Positions 63,428-64,000 of a stretch of DNA of 64,000 nt are shown one piece after another. The notes beneath the pieces are model-generated. The model had not been told where the DNA came from. It was given only the letters and a program-made list of their open reading frames with translations, and ran no database searches. Position numbers and translations under genes: made by a program. The stretch's first letter is position 1, and every line of letters starts with the position of its first letter. This stretch comes from Paenibacillus sp. PastM-3 (GTDB lineage: Bacteria; Bacillota; Bacilli; Paenibacillales; Paenibacillaceae). The DNA lies in the NCBI RefSeq assembly GCF_029893965.1, contig NZ_JARXXP010000004.1, forward strand, positions 124,001 through 188,000. Reading direction: 5' to 3'.

Positions 63428-64000
63428 ATGGAAGTGTTTAAGCGTTATTATGCAAATTTGACGGTCCGGCGCTTTGGAATTCTGGTGCTGATCGGTCTGC
63501 TGCTCTACAGTATCAGAGATATGCTTAATTTGGTGCTTCTGACATTTTTGATTGCTTATGTGATGAACAGCTTTCAGGTTCTGCTGACGAAGCGGATCAG
63601 CAAGTTTATCAAAGTGAACAGCAAGGTCATTATTGTTATTTTGTATCTGGCGCTGATTGCGATGATCGTGCTTGCCCTGATTAAATATTTGCCCAAAGTG
63701 TTCGAGCAAGTCAAGCAGTTAACCACTTATCTGTCGAACTTAACTTCTGACGATATCCCGCAAAACCAGATTACCCTGTACCTGTTCGATACGCTCAAGG
63801 ACCTTAATTACCAGTCCTACCTCAAGGGCGGTATTGATTATGTGTTCAAAATCAGCAACTGGGGTACCACCTTCGTATTATCCACCATTCTGAGCTTTGT
63901 TTTCATCCTGGAAAAAGGCCGCATTGTCAGCTTTACTTCCCGCCTGAGAGAGAGCAAGATTTCCTGGTTCTACGTCGAGCTTGAGTATTTCGGCAAAAAA
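63428..64000 (+). CDS. AI-2E family transporter, N-terminal part (cut by window end)
   Basis: An open frame of 191 codons runs from ATG 63428 to the window end. It has GAGAGGA before the start, hydrophobic spans at about 17-40 and 65-85 and a further one near 165-180, and the pattern of UPF0118/AI-2E permeases (YtvI, YueF, YrrI). Despite the name most members have other or unknown substrates, e.g. Na+/H+ exchange. The C-terminal half lies outside the window. Confidence 0.85.
   Translation, partial: MEVFKRYYANLTVRRFGILVLIGLLLYSIRDMLNLVLLTFLIAYVMNSFQVLLTKRISKFIKVNSKVIIVILYLALIAMIVLALIKYLPKVFEQVKQLTTYLSNLTSDDIPQNQITLYLFDTLKDLNYQSYLKGGIDYVFKISNWGTTFVLSTILSFVFILEKGRIVSFTSRLRESKISWFYVELEYFGKK

Overview
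The window looks like chromosome of a spore-forming Paenibacillus or close relative. The evidence is a set of family-level matches: LplA/LplB/YtcP-type sugar uptake beside a YesN-like regulator, an S-layer-anchored subtilase with three SLH domains, a spore-coat transglutaminase (Tgl), CtsR-type heat-shock operators, an adaA/adaB/alkA repair group, AGGAGG-type ribosome sites and frequent TTG starts. No rRNA, tRNA, CRISPR array, insertion sequence or prophage was recognised. The left edge cuts a YesN/AraC-type regulator and the right edge cuts an AI-2E-family permease.

Layout. 1-7.6 kb: carbohydrate ABC uptake operon (lipoprotein binding protein, internal terminator, two permeases) followed by a TIM-barrel epimerase, an unrecognised protein and a toroid-like putative polysaccharide enzyme. 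7.6-18.3 kb: MATE exporter, an 1841-residue SLH subtilase with cohesin-like and dockerin modules, an HTH-TPR regulator, uridine kinase and threonine aldolase. 18.4-24.3 kb: a PTS operon (BglG-type regulator with EIIB and EIIA domains, UlaB- and UlaA-like proteins, small TPR-like protein, class II aldolase, P-loop kinase). 24.3-28.0 kb, minus strand: glycosyltransferase, pyruvyl transferase and flippase. 28.2-34.6 kb: aldose epimerase, M20 amidohydrolase, alanine dehydrogenase with an AdeR-like regulator, Tgl.

34.6-37.0 kb, minus strand: hflX behind a leader of about 450 nt. The leader encodes a 14-residue peptide with an R-I-R motif and ends in an intrinsic terminator, which is the layout of an antibiotic-responsive attenuator. 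37.4-42.1 kb: SNF2 ATPase and SWIM-domain protein. 42.3-46.8 kb: membrane AraC sensor, an orphan TctC-type binding protein and a KdgT-type permease. 47-49.1 kb: adaA-adaB-alkA with overlapping genes. 49.1-54.5 kb: ECF sigma and putative anti-sigma, VOC protein and WYL regulator, a MocR regulator whose PLP lysine is replaced by glutamine, and a GNAT acetyltransferase. 54.4-59.0 kb: hsp20, dnaJ-like and clpB behind CtsR-like operators. 59.4-64 kb: a two-domain glycosyltransferase with a glycine-rich linker, two small unknown proteins, an SDR and the partial permease.

Two intergenic regions, about 22 kb apart, each carry four copies of a 21-bp near-palindrome. The strongest candidate for a little-described system is the hflX leader. 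Next are the MocR protein without its lysine, the Ula-type PTS/aldolase/kinase operon that lacks the ascorbate enzymes, and the orphan TctC/KdgT/sensor group. All calls are from reading the sequence; no database search was run.
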